A DNA stretch of 64,000 bases, taken from assembly GCF_000023585.1 (NCBI RefSeq), contig NC_012914.1:458001-522000 (forward strand), read 5' to 3'. The translations under genes and the position numbers were made by a program. Positions 35,233 through 43,512 of this stretch are shown piece after piece. The notes beneath the pieces are model-generated. The model was not told the DNA's origin, did not search any database, and saw nothing but the letters and a program-made list of their open reading frames with translations. Every line of letters begins with the position of its first letter. Position 1 is the first letter of the stretch. The stretch is from Paenibacillus sp. JDR-2 (lineage in GTDB: Bacteria; Bacillota; Bacilli; Paenibacillales; Paenibacillaceae).

Positions 35233-36678
35233 GTGGACGGTTCTAATAACTTAACGCTACATACGGATAAATATCAGATTAATATGATGTACGCTCATTG
35301 GATAAATGGCACGGACGGGGAAGGCGCCGTATTCGAGGCTTTCTTCCGCAAGCTGCCGTTCGGCAACGGTTATGCGGTATTCGCTGGCCTCGAGAGAATC
35401 GTGGATTTCATCCGGCATCTGAAGTTCGGGGAAGAGGAGCTCGCTTATCTGGCGAAGCAGGAGGAGAATTATGATCCGGGCTTCCTGGAGGTGCTCCGGC
35501 AGTTCCGCTTCAAGGGAACGGTGCATGCGGTGGAAGAAGGCTCGCTGGTATTCCCGAATGAACCCATCGTGCGGGTAGAAGGCACGATCTTCGAGACGCA
35601 GCTGGTGGAGACGGCGCTGCTCAACTTCATGAACTACCAGACGTTAATTGCGACGAAGGCTTCGCGGATCAAGCAGGTCGCATCGGGAGATATTCTGCTG
35701 GAGTTCGGAACGCGCCGGGCACAGGAGGCGGATGCGGCGGTATGGGGTGCGCGTGCGGCTTACATTGCCGGCTTCCACGCTACATCCAATATGCATGCCG
35801 GCATGATGTTTGGCATCCCGACGAAGGGAACGCATGCCCATTCCTGGGTGCAGGGGCATGAATCCGAGGAGGAAGCTTTCCTGGCGTATGCGAAGGCTTT
35901 GCCGGATGGCGTTACGCTGCTCGTGGATACTTACGACACGCTGAGAAGCGGGGTGCCCAATGCGATTAAGACAGCCCGCTATCTGGAGAGCATCGGCAAG
36001 CGGCTTGGCGGCATCCGGCTCGACAGCGGCGACTTGGCGTATCTGTCCAAGGAAGCGCGGAAGATGCTTGATGCGGCAGGGCTGCAGGATGCGAAGATCG
36101 TGGCCTCGAACGACCTCGATGAGACGCTGATCTTCAACCTGAAGGCGCAAGGCGCCAAGATTGATACATGGGGCGTTGGCACGCAGCTGATTACGGCTGC
36201 CGATCAGCCGTCGCTTGGCGGCGTGTACAAGCTGACCGCCCGCAAGCGTGACGGGCAATACATACCGGTAATCAAGATCTCGGGCAATCCCGAGAAGGTA
36301 TCCGCTCCGGGCAAGAAGGACGTATACCGGATTATGAACAAGTCCACGGGACTTGCCGAAGCGGATTATATGACGCTGCATGATGAGACGGATATTTTGA
36401 ATGGCGAGCGGATCAAGTTGTTTGACCCGGTTCATCCGTATATCCATCGGTTCATTAGCGACTATGAAGCGGTGCCGCTGCTGAAGCCTATCGTGGTGGA
36501 AGGCGAGATCGTGTACAAGCTTCCGCTTCTGGAAGAGATCCGCAGCTACCACGAGCATCAGCTCAGCATCTTCCGGCCGGAGATCCTCCGCAAGCTGAAT
36601 CCGGATCTGTATCCGGTTCATCTAAGCGAACAGGCCTGGCAGCTGAAGACGGATCTGATCAAGGCGCATCAGCAGTAG
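35233..36678 (+). CDS. pncB: Nicotinate phosphoribosyltransferase
   Basis: An enzyme of about 481 residues, the usual length, joining nicotinate to PRPP in the Preiss-Handler NAD route. Family blocks are LTLHTDKYQINMMYAHW at the start, FGTRRAQEADAAVWGARAAY, GTHAHSWVQ, LVDTYDTLRSGVPNAI, GGIRLDSGDLAYLSKEARKM and DTWGVGTQLITA. The start is uncertain: the frame opens at GTG 35218, while GTG 35233 has AGAGAGGTG at an acceptable distance and gives a family-like N-terminus. The gene is isolated. Confidence 0.92.
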   Translation: MDGSNNLTLHTDKYQINMMYAHWINGTDGEGAVFEAFFRKLPFGNGYAVFAGLERIVDFIRHLKFGEEELAYLAKQEENYDPGFLEVLRQFRFKGTVHAVEEGSLVFPNEPIVRVEGTIFETQLVETALLNFMNYQTLIATKASRIKQVASGDILLEFGTRRAQEADAAVWGARAAYIAGFHATSNMHAGMMFGIPTKGTHAHSWVQGHESEEEAFLAYAKALPDGVTLLVDTYDTLRSGVPNAIKTARYLESIGKRLGGIRLDSGDLAYLSKEARKMLDAAGLQDAKIVASNDLDETLIFNLKAQGAKIDTWGVGTQLITAADQPSLGGVYKLTARKRDGQYIPVIKISGNPEKVSAPGKKDVYRIMNKSTGLAEADYMTLHDETDILNGERIKLFDPVHPYIHRFISDYEAVPLLKPIVVEGEIVYKLPLLEEIRSYHEHQLSIFRPEILRKLNPDLYPVHLSEQAWQLKTDLIKAHQQ

Positions 36679-36728
36679 CGGTTATCCGTACCGCCCGCCG
36701 CGCGCTGTTGATGCAGCAAGCATACGCC

Positions 36729-37610
36729 TCAGCCATGCGAGAAGCGCTGGCGGTATTTGCGGGGCGATATGCCCTCGTACTTGGCGAAGCAGGAGGTGAA
36801 GTAGGCGGCGGAGTTGAAGCCAACCTCTTCGGCCACCCTTGCGATCGTATAGTTCGTCTGCAGAAGCAGCAGCTTCGACTGCTGAATGCGGAAGCGCAGC
36901 AGGAAGTCGAACGGCGAGCAGCCGAATTCCTTTTGCATGCATCTGGCGATATAGACGGGATGGAAGTTGATGCTCTCGCCAAGCTGCTGCGCCTTAATAT
37001 CCTCGCGGTAATGCTTCCTTAAGTACGAGGCGGCCAGCTCCGCGCATTGCGAGGTTGGCGTCGTGCCCTGCATCTCGATAGAGGCGGACAGCTGCTCGAT
37101 AATCTCCTGGAACAGCACCTGCTGCTTCCAGCTGACACTGCCCAGATGGTTGCCGTGGCCAAGCTCCATCAGCTGCTGGATCTGCTCGACTGTCTTGGCG
37201 GGCTGAAGCAGCCTGGTGTATTGCGGCACCTGCTTGATGAAGGTTTGCGTAGTGAAAATTTGGGGATTTAAGCCATGAGGCTCCCTGCCTTGAATAATCC
37301 GCGGAGCATATTCCTCTGAAGCTGCCCACCGTCCCGTTGTCTGGAAGTGAAGCCAGTAATAGGCGGAGGGCTCTTCGCATTCTTTTGTCGCGTAATGATG
37401 ATTGTCCGGTCCCAGAATGAGTACCTCCCCAGCCCTTACCTCAAACGTGGAATCGCCCTCCCCCATAAAGAGACAGCCTTCTGTAACGACAAGTAAATCA
37501 AATACGCCAATCCGGTATCTGCCGGGATGCTTGAACCCGGCCGAGCACTTCGTATAGCCCGATGCGATATAGTGCGGAAGCGGCGGAACGGTAAAATGAA
37601 ACAGGGTCAT
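36729..37610 (-). CDS. AraC-family regulator with N-terminal cupin sensor
   Basis: A 293-residue regulator. The first 150 residues form a cupin-type ligand domain (GVFDLLVVTEGCLFMGEG, VRAGEVLILGPDNHHY). Residues about 190-290 form the AraC double helix-turn-helix (AAYFTSCFAKYEGISPRKYRQRF at the end). This layout is typical of one-component sugar regulators. AAAGGTG lies five bases before the ATG. It is divergent from the MATE exporter gene, with about 180 bases between the two starts, so regulation of that gene is plausible though not shown. Confidence 0.87.
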   Translation of the reverse strand: MTLFHFTVPPLPHYIASGYTKCSAGFKHPGRYRIGVFDLLVVTEGCLFMGEGDSTFEVRAGEVLILGPDNHHYATKECEEPSAYYWLHFQTTGRWAASEEYAPRIIQGREPHGLNPQIFTTQTFIKQVPQYTRLLQPAKTVEQIQQLMELGHGNHLGSVSWKQQVLFQEIIEQLSASIEMQGTTPTSQCAELAASYLRKHYREDIKAQQLGESINFHPVYIARCMQKEFGCSPFDFLLRFRIQQSKLLLLQTNYTIARVAEEVGFNSAAYFTSCFAKYEGISPRKYRQRFSHG

Positions 37611-37793
37611 AGCGGCACCTTTTTATACCCCTTACGGAGGTTTGAATTTTGAAAGTTTCGGTTGTAAAACTGATACAATATCCGAAGTATAGCATCTATA
37701 ATATGAAATTGCATGACTATTATAGTGGCGTATTGGAGTTGCCGTTTACTTAAACATCGGCTGCAGCATGTGTACGCTCGGGAGGATTATAAA

Positions 37794-39188
37794 ATGCAAA
37801 AGCGTGAACATCACAAGTTTTCGCTATGGATGCTTGCATGGCCGATATTTATTGAGTTATTCCTGCAATTTCTGTTAGGAGCAGCCGATACGCTGCAGGT
37901 GAGCAAGATTTCGGATAATGCGGTTGCCGTCGTAGGCTTCTCGACGCAGCTGTTCAGCGCCTTAATGACGCTGTTCATGACGGTTGCGAGCGGGGCGGGT
38001 ATTCTGATCGCGCAGCGGATTGGGATGCGGAAGAATGAGGATGCCCGGACAATTGCGATTATGGCTGTCAAAGTCAGCGCGATTATAGGTCTTGGAATCA
38101 GCGTGCTGCTGTATCTGTTCCCGGGACCGATCGCTTCCGCGCTTCATCTGCCGGATGAATTATTGCCACTGGCCAAAACGTATATTTCGATTGTAGGCGG
38201 CGGGATGGTGCTTGTTGCCGTTATGGCGGCGCTGAGCAATGCGATCCGCAATACGGGCAACACGAAAGGCCCGATGTATACGGCCATTGGCATGAATATC
38301 GTGCATGTCGGGATGAACTATGCGTTTATTTTCGGCAAATTCGGATTTCCGCAGTGGGGACTCAAAGGGGTTGCGATCTCGACGGACATCAGCCGCCTGC
38401 TTGCGGTGATCGTGCTCTTGATCATGTTCCTTGGCGCCTTCGAACGCCAGATTTCGCTTCGCGACTTCAAGCTGTTCGACAGCAAGCTGTTCAAGGAGAT
38501 TCTGAAGATTGGCTGGCCGCTTGGCATTAACATGTCCTGCTGGGTCTTCTCCCAGCTTCTTATCTATACGTATATCGCGCAGCTTGGCTCGGTGGAGCTG
38601 TCGGCCCGTACGTATATGAATACATTGGAATCGTTCTGCTTCATGCTTGGTTATTCGCTTGCGCTTGCGCTTCAGATTCAGATCGCGCATCTGTTCGGAG
38701 CAGGCAAGGTGCAGGAGGCTTACAAGAATTCCTACCGTGCGCTTTGGATCGGGCTTGCGATCGTGACGGTGAACGCGCTGGTGCTGTATTTGATCGGCGG
38801 TACAATCCTCAAGATCTTCACGGACGATCCGGAGATTATCGCGATGGGCGTCTCCCTGCTTGGGATGAACCTGCTGCTGCAGCCGGGCAAAATGCTCAAC
38901 ATGGGCATCGGCAATGCGCTTAACGCGGTTGGCGACACCCGTTACGTGATGTGGACCTCGATTACTTCGATGACCTTGATCGCAACTATCCTTTCTTATA
39001 TATTTGGGATAACGCTGGGATGGGGACTTGTTGGCATCTATGCGTGTATGATTATGGATGAATACATCCGCGGCATATGGGTGCTTAGACGGTGGAGACA
39101 GAAGAAGTTCATGAAGACGGGCCAGGAGAAGCCGGCTGCCGTCTCGCATAACGGTGCGGGAGGCAAAGGCGCAACGTTAGAGGCCTAA
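37794..39188 (+). CDS. MATE-family multidrug/toxin exporter
   Basis: A 464-residue polytopic protein with twelve helices in two homologous halves (ELFLQFLLGAADTLQVSKIS, then GWPLGINMSCWVFSQLLIYT in the second). It would use a cation gradient to expel organic cations or metabolites. The frame opens at 37713; ATG 37794 is chosen for its GGGAGG site eight bases upstream and because the extra residues would not fit the family. The tail after the last helix (about 30 residues, Gly/Ala-rich) is not conserved. Confidence 0.87.
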   Translation: MQKREHHKFSLWMLAWPIFIELFLQFLLGAADTLQVSKISDNAVAVVGFSTQLFSALMTLFMTVASGAGILIAQRIGMRKNEDARTIAIMAVKVSAIIGLGISVLLYLFPGPIASALHLPDELLPLAKTYISIVGGGMVLVAVMAALSNAIRNTGNTKGPMYTAIGMNIVHVGMNYAFIFGKFGFPQWGLKGVAISTDISRLLAVIVLLIMFLGAFERQISLRDFKLFDSKLFKEILKIGWPLGINMSCWVFSQLLIYTYIAQLGSVELSARTYMNTLESFCFMLGYSLALALQIQIAHLFGAGKVQEAYKNSYRALWIGLAIVTVNALVLYLIGGTILKIFTDDPEIIAMGVSLLGMNLLLQPGKMLNMGIGNALNAVGDTRYVMWTSITSMTLIATILSYIFGITLGWGLVGIYACMIMDEYIRGIWVLRRWRQKKFMKTGQEKPAAVSHNGAGGKGATLEA

Positions 39189-39216
39189 CAGACAGTAGAC
39201 GGGGGATATACGATTT

Positions 39217-39705
39217 ATGTTAATTATGAATGAGAAAATAAAAGCAGCCGAGGTACGCCTCACCGGTCTCGACGGCGAATCGCTTGGCATCGTATCGCGC
39301 GAAGAAGCGCTTCAGATGGCGAAGCAGCTGAAGGTGGATCTCGTCTGCGAATCGCTGATGAGCAGTCCGCCTCCGTGCAAGCTGATCGTGCGCGGCGGCG
39401 CCAAGCAGCAGGCGAGCCAGCAGAAGCGGGCGGAGAAGGTGAAGAGCGAGCCCGCGAAGGTGAAGGAGCTGCGGCTTAGCGTGGATATCGAGCAGCATGA
39501 TTACGACACGAAGCTGCGGCAGGCGGTGAAGCTGCTGGAATCGGGCAACGCGGTCCAGCTGGTCATCCGTATTCAAGGCAAAGAGGGCGCTAGGGCGAAG
39601 GAACTCCTGGAGCAGCTTCTGGCGGATCTGAAGCCATACGGCGCGAAGCAGACCGGCATTCAGCTCAGCGGCAAGCAAGCGGCGGTTCAAGTGAACCCGA
39701 ATTAA
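39217..39705 (+). CDS. IF-3 paralogue outside the infC-rpmI-rplT context
   Basis: A 162-residue protein with both IF-3 domains. The N-terminal part is MNEKIKAAEVRLTGLDGESL then GIVSREEALQMAKQLKVDLV, as in IF-3. The C-terminal part is KVKELRLSVDIEQHDYDTKL and EQLLADLKPYGAKQTG. The usual NAKPPVCKIMDYGKF block is replaced by SSPPPCKLIVRGGAK, and the second domain is weakly conserved (IRIQGKEGARAKELL for the FRGRE segment). No rpmI or rplT follows. It starts at an ordinary ATG with GGGGGA before it, not the rare start codon that autoregulates infC. Probably a second, specialised factor. Confidence 0.85.
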   Translation: MLIMNEKIKAAEVRLTGLDGESLGIVSREEALQMAKQLKVDLVCESLMSSPPPCKLIVRGGAKQQASQQKRAEKVKSEPAKVKELRLSVDIEQHDYDTKLRQAVKLLESGNAVQLVIRIQGKEGARAKELLEQLLADLKPYGAKQTGIQLSGKQAAVQVNPN

Positions 39706-39745
39706 TTGACAGTCATGCCCATCCCATATATGATAATGATTATCA
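39706..39745 (+). promoter_or_regulatory. Promoter overlapped by a perfect Fur box
   Basis: TTGACA (39706-39711), 17-bp spacer, TATGAT (39729-39734). TGATAATGATTATCA (39731-39745) is the exact 7-1-7 Fur operator core and covers the -10 and start region. Repression by iron-loaded Fur of the ABC exporter downstream is the natural reading; PerR or Zur boxes differ at key positions. Confidence 0.78.
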
Positions 39746-39750
39746 ACTAG

Positions 39751-39845
39751 TGAAAACGGCTGCTTCGTCAATAGGAGGAGCAGCCTATGTTTTCGCGGTG
39801 AAATATAAGTCTGGTAGATGAAAAATCATACAAGCTTATATTTTT
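39751..39845 (+). promoter_or_regulatory. Two leader hairpins between the Fur-box promoter and the ABC exporter
   Basis: First, GAAAAC plus GGCTGCT (39752-39764) pairs with AGCAGCC plus GTTTTC (39779-39794). Second, AAATATAAG (39801-39809) pairs perfectly with CTTATATTT (39835-39843), with a short T-run at its foot, eight bases before the AAGGAG of the exporter. The first may terminate the upstream IF-3-like gene; the second, so near the ribosome site, could attenuate the exporter message. Confidence 0.55.
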
Positions 39846-39865
39846 CTAGAAAAAAGGAGATCCAG

Positions 39866-41584
39866 ATGCTTAAGAAGTTTTTTGCTTATTACAGGCCTTA
39901 TCGTAAGTTGTTCCTGCTCGACTTCGGCTGCGCGGTTATTCTGGCGGTTCTGGAGCTGCTCTTCCCGCTGGCGGTCAGCCATGTCATCGATACGCTTCTT
40001 CCGGAAGGGAATCTGAAGTATATCATTGGCGCCTGCGCGATTCTGCTTGCCGTCTACGTGCTGAATACGTTCCTGTCCTTTGTCGTGACGTATTGGGGGC
40101 ATATGCTTGGTATCAATATTGAGACGGATATGCGCAGAAAGCTGTTCGATCATGTGCAGAAGCTTAGCTTCCGTTTCTTCGATAATACGAAGACCGGCCA
40201 TTTGATCTCGCGTATGACGAACGATCTGTTCGAGATCGGGGAAGTGGCGCATCATGGTCCGGAGGATATGTTTATTGCCGTTATGACCCTGATGGGCGCG
40301 TTCGGCATTATGGCTTATATTAATCTGCCGCTGACGATCATGACGTTTATCGTCGTGCCGATTATTCTGGTGCTCGTTCTGTTCTTTAATGGAAAAATGA
40401 CGAAGGCTTCCCACCGTCTCTTCGGGGATATGGCCGACTTTAATGCCCGCGTCGAAGATACTGTTGGCGGTATCCGCGTTGTTCAAGCTTTCTCGAACGA
40501 GAAGCACGAGAGCAAGCTGTTCGCAGGCAACAACAGCCGGTTCCGTCAGGCGAAGCTTATCTCTTACAAAATCATCGGTCTGAACTCGTCCATCACTTAC
40601 ATGCTGATGAGACTGGTTACGCTGTTTGTACTGCTTGCCGGTACGTGGTTCGTTATCAACGACAATCTGCTGTACGGGGAATTTGTCGCGTTTGTCCTGA
40701 TGACGAATATTTTCTTCAAGCCGATCGAGAAGATTAATGCCGTTATTGAAAGCTATCCGCGCGGGATCGCGGGCTTCCGCCGTTACGTGGAGCTGCTCGA
40801 GACTGAACCGGATGTAGCGGACGCGCCTAACGCGAAGGCGGTTGACCGTCTGCATGGCGATATCGAATACAAGAGCGTGACGTTTGGTTACGAAGGCGAA
40901 GCGAAGGTGCTTAAGGACATCAGCCTGTCGATTCGCGCCGGCGAGACCATCGCATTCGTTGGACCGTCCGGTGCGGGCAAAACCACGCTCTGCAGTCTGC
41001 TCCCGCGCTTCTATGAAGTGGATGGAGGCGGCATCTCGGTGGATGGCCACGACATCCGCGATCTGAAGCTGGAATCTCTCCGCAAGCAGATTGGTATCGT
41101 GCAGCAGGATGTATTCCTGTTCGCCGGTACCATCCGCGACAACATTACCTACGGTAAGCTTGGCGCATCCGACGCGGATATTATGGAAGCTGCGCGACGC
41201 GCGAGACTGGAAGAGTTTATTCAGTCCCAGCCTGACGGACTCGACACGGTTGTCGGGGAGCGGGGCGTGAAGCTGTCCGGCGGCCAGAAGCAGCGGATGG
41301 CGATTGCGCGCATGTTCCTGAAGAACCCGCCGATCCTGATCCTGGACGAAGCGACTTCGGCGCTAGATACCGAGACCGAACAGGCGATCCAGCAGTCGCT
41401 GGCCGAGCTGTCCGAAGGCCGGACAACGCTTGTTATTGCGCACCGCCTGGCGACGATCAAGAACGCTGACCGCATCGTAGTGGTGACCGAGAACGGCATC
41501 ACCGAGGAAGGCCGTCACGAGGAGCTTGTAGCAACGGGAGGCATTTACAGCCGTCTGCATCAGGCGCAATTTGGGGCAATATAA
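39866..41584 (+). CDS. ABC exporter, fused membrane and ATPase domains
   Basis: A 572-residue half-transporter. Six helices lie in residues about 1-310 (LLDFGCAVILAVLELLFPLA onward). The ATPase has Walker A GPSGAGKTTLC, signature LSGGQKQRMAIARMFL, Walker B ILILDEATSALD and H-loop VIAHRLATI. It likely works as a homodimer. The frame opens at 39818, but ATG 39866 six bases after AAGGAG is the family start. A perfect Fur box covers the promoter. An iron-linked cargo (haem, siderophore or metal) is therefore inferred; sequence alone does not show it. Confidence 0.88.
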   Translation: MLKKFFAYYRPYRKLFLLDFGCAVILAVLELLFPLAVSHVIDTLLPEGNLKYIIGACAILLAVYVLNTFLSFVVTYWGHMLGINIETDMRRKLFDHVQKLSFRFFDNTKTGHLISRMTNDLFEIGEVAHHGPEDMFIAVMTLMGAFGIMAYINLPLTIMTFIVVPIILVLVLFFNGKMTKASHRLFGDMADFNARVEDTVGGIRVVQAFSNEKHESKLFAGNNSRFRQAKLISYKIIGLNSSITYMLMRLVTLFVLLAGTWFVINDNLLYGEFVAFVLMTNIFFKPIEKINAVIESYPRGIAGFRRYVELLETEPDVADAPNAKAVDRLHGDIEYKSVTFGYEGEAKVLKDISLSIRAGETIAFVGPSGAGKTTLCSLLPRFYEVDGGGISVDGHDIRDLKLESLRKQIGIVQQDVFLFAGTIRDNITYGKLGASDADIMEAARRARLEEFIQSQPDGLDTVVGERGVKLSGGQKQRMAIARMFLKNPPILILDEATSALDTETEQAIQQSLAELSEGRTTLVIAHRLATIKNADRIVVVTENGITEEGRHEELVATGGIYSRLHQAQFGAI

Positions 41585-41595
41585 GGCTTATTTAA

Positions 41596-41624
41596 GGGCT
41601 TGCCATCGCGGCAGGCTCTTTTTT
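41596..41624 (+). terminator. Terminator of the ABC exporter gene
   Basis: GGGCTTGCC pairs with GGCAGGCTC around ATCGC (two wobbles), followed by six T. Confidence 0.8.
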
Positions 41625-41745
41625 ACGAAAATTTTGCTCCATTCTGTAACTTTTTTTTGCGAAAATGCTACATTTAATGACGTTAATAATGTTACGATAG
41701 CCCCAAGTTAATCTCTTATACAGATCGTTGGAGGAGGTAGAGGAC

Positions 41746-42657
41746 TTGGAACCGGAAATTCAAATGGGTAAAAGCTTGGCCCAGGCCCATCCAGGCGTAC
41801 CCATATCATTAATTAAGCTTCTAAGGCCCAAACAATGGACGAAGAATGCGCTGGTATTCGCAGCCCCCATATTCTCGCTCAGCTTATTGCACTGGTCGTT
41901 GTTCTGGCAGGTTATCATCGGATTCTTTCTATTCTGCTTTGTATCCGGGTGCGTGTATATCCTAAATGACTTCTTCGACAGAGAAGCCGACCGCAACCAT
42001 CCGGAGAAGAGGTATAGACCTATCGCTTCGGGCGCGGTTAACCCTTATGTCGCTTTGGTCTTTGGCTTCCTGCTCCTCACGACCTCACTTACAACGGCCT
42101 TTATCTTCAACCCTCTCTTCAGCGGACTGCTTCTTGTGTACTTCCTCATGAATGTCGCTTACTCCATGAAGCTCAAACATGTCGTTATTATGGACGTTAT
42201 GATTATCGCCTTCGGATTCGTGCTTCGCGCGATTGGCGGCGGATTAATGATTGATGTTCCCCTTACACCTTGGTTTCTCGTATGCACGATGCTCTTATCC
42301 CTGTTCCTTGCGATCAGCAAGCGGAGACACGAAATCTTCCTTCTTCAGAATGAGAAGGAGGGGCACCGGAAGGTGCTTGAGAAATATTCCATTCAATTGC
42401 TCGATCAGATGAGTAACATCGTTACGACGGCTACGATTATGGCTTACTCGCTGTTCACCTTCACCTCCGGCCGGACGGTCCAATTGATGTGGACGATCCC
42501 GTTCGTTATCTATGGGGTATTCCGTTATCTGTATCTCGTCCATATGGAAGGCAAGGGCGGCAAGCCGGATAAGGTGCTTCTCGAGGATAAGCCTATTCTG
42601 GTTACGGTTGTGCTCTACGGTATTTCGGTTATCTTGATTCTACTCTTCTTGGAATAA
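41746..42657 (+). CDS. UbiA-family polyprenyl-phosphate phosphoribosyltransferase (DPPR-synthase-like)
   Basis: A 303-residue polytopic prenyltransferase. The first aspartate motif is ILNDFFDREADRNHPEKRYR then PIASG, and the second region is YSMKLKHVVIMDVMIIAFGF followed by VLRAIGGG. The HPxKRxRPIASG and YSxKLKHxxxxD signatures are those of decaprenyl-phosphate phosphoribosyltransferase (Rv3806c type), which transfers phosphoribose from PRPP to polyprenyl phosphate, and not those of quinone or haem O enzymes. The start is taken as TTG 41746, eight bases after GGAGGAGG. First of five closely spaced membrane-protein genes. Confidence 0.85.
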   Translation: MEPEIQMGKSLAQAHPGVPISLIKLLRPKQWTKNALVFAAPIFSLSLLHWSLFWQVIIGFFLFCFVSGCVYILNDFFDREADRNHPEKRYRPIASGAVNPYVALVFGFLLLTTSLTTAFIFNPLFSGLLLVYFLMNVAYSMKLKHVVIMDVMIIAFGFVLRAIGGGLMIDVPLTPWFLVCTMLLSLFLAISKRRHEIFLLQNEKEGHRKVLEKYSIQLLDQMSNIVTTATIMAYSLFTFTSGRTVQLMWTIPFVIYGVFRYLYLVHMEGKGGKPDKVLLEDKPILVTVVLYGISVILILLFLE

Positions 42658-42669
42658 GTGGTGATACTC

Positions 42670-43011
42670 ATGTGGAATATGGTATGGATTCTGGTGTCTG
42701 TTATTATGGGTGCGGCGGGGCAGGTGCTTCTGAAGTTCGGAGCGATGCATCCGAACGAGTCGATGTCCGGACCGCTTCGCATGCTCAACCTCTATAATGC
42801 CGGCGGTATCTTCCTGTACGGGGCGAGCGCGCTCATCTGGATGTTCGTGCTGCGCAAGGTGGAGCTCAGCTACGCGTATCCGTTTGTCAGTCTGGCTTAT
42901 ATTATCGTGCTGGTGGCGTCTTATTATTTCTTCGGGGAATCCATCAACACGTACAAAATCGCGGGGCTTGTCCTCATCGTGGGCGGCATAGCCTTCATAT
43001 CTAGAGCATAG
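42670..43011 (+). CDS. EamA/SMR-type four-helix membrane protein, candidate lipid-sugar flippase
   Basis: A 113-residue protein with four helices: WILVSVIMGAAGQVLLKFGA, ALIWMFVLRKVELSYAYPF, LAYIIVLVASYYFFGE and IAGLVLIVGGIAFIS. This is the ArnE/ArnF and small EamA layout that carries polyprenyl-phosphate sugars across the membrane. GTG 42658 would add four residues; ATG 42670 follows GTGGTGA. It comes right after the phosphoribosyltransferase, which fits a flippase for its product. Confidence 0.75.
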   Translation: MWNMVWILVSVIMGAAGQVLLKFGAMHPNESMSGPLRMLNLYNAGGIFLYGASALIWMFVLRKVELSYAYPFVSLAYIIVLVASYYFFGESINTYKIAGLVLIVGGIAFISRA

Positions 43012-43017
43012 CAGGGA

Positions 43018-43443
43018 GTGGTTGTTCTGCCTTATTTTCTGGCACCTCTCATCGGGTGGTTCGTATCCGGTATCTTGAAATTTATGATCAATTATATTCG
43101 CTTCGGCAAAGAAGCGAAGCAGCGCGTTGGCAACGGGGGATTCCCCAGCACGCATACGACGGTGGTCACGACGCCTTCCATGCTGATCGGCTTGTCGGAG
43201 GGCTTCAACAGCCCGATGTTCGCGCTCGCCGTTGCGGTTACGTTTATCGTCATTATAGATGCGACGGGGCTCCGGAGGGCGGTCGGGCGCCATGCGGTAG
43301 CGATTAATATCATGACATCGGATTCTTCGGCGATTCAGCCTACAAAACTACGGGAGAGCATGGGGCATACGCGGCTCGAGATCATCGGGGGTCTCGTGCT
43401 GGGCATTCTGCTCGGCTATCTTCTACATGGGATTGCGGGTTAG
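43018..43443 (+). CDS. Divergent PAP2-family membrane phosphatase (YuiD-like)
   Basis: A 141-residue protein with about four helices. GGFPSTHTTVVTTPSMLIGL and VIIDATGLRRAVGRHA followed by LRESMGHTRLEIIGGLVLGI are the signature of the DUF212/YuiD group, distantly related to PAP2 acid phosphatases (PSxHT as the phosphate-binding part). In the decaprenyl-phosphoryl-pentose route a phosphatase removes the 5-phosphate; that job is inferred from position. The start codon is unsure: GTG 43018 is very close to AGGGAG, and CTG 43027 would be better spaced. Confidence 0.78.
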   Translation: MVVLPYFLAPLIGWFVSGILKFMINYIRFGKEAKQRVGNGGFPSTHTTVVTTPSMLIGLSEGFNSPMFALAVAVTFIVIIDATGLRRAVGRHAVAINIMTSDSSAIQPTKLRESMGHTRLEIIGGLVLGILLGYLLHGIAG

Positions 43444-43512
43444 CGTATGGCGTATCCGCATTCGGTCGCAGATGATGTCGATGTCACCAAGGTTAGGAGT
43501 GCTGGCTTACAT

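Noticed and set aside
41746..42657. UbiA-family gene read as a quinone or haem O prenyltransferase
   Set aside because: The HPEKRYRPIASG and YSMKLKHVVIMD signatures and the neighbouring flippase, phosphatase and GT-C-like genes point to polyprenyl-phosphate phosphoribosylation.
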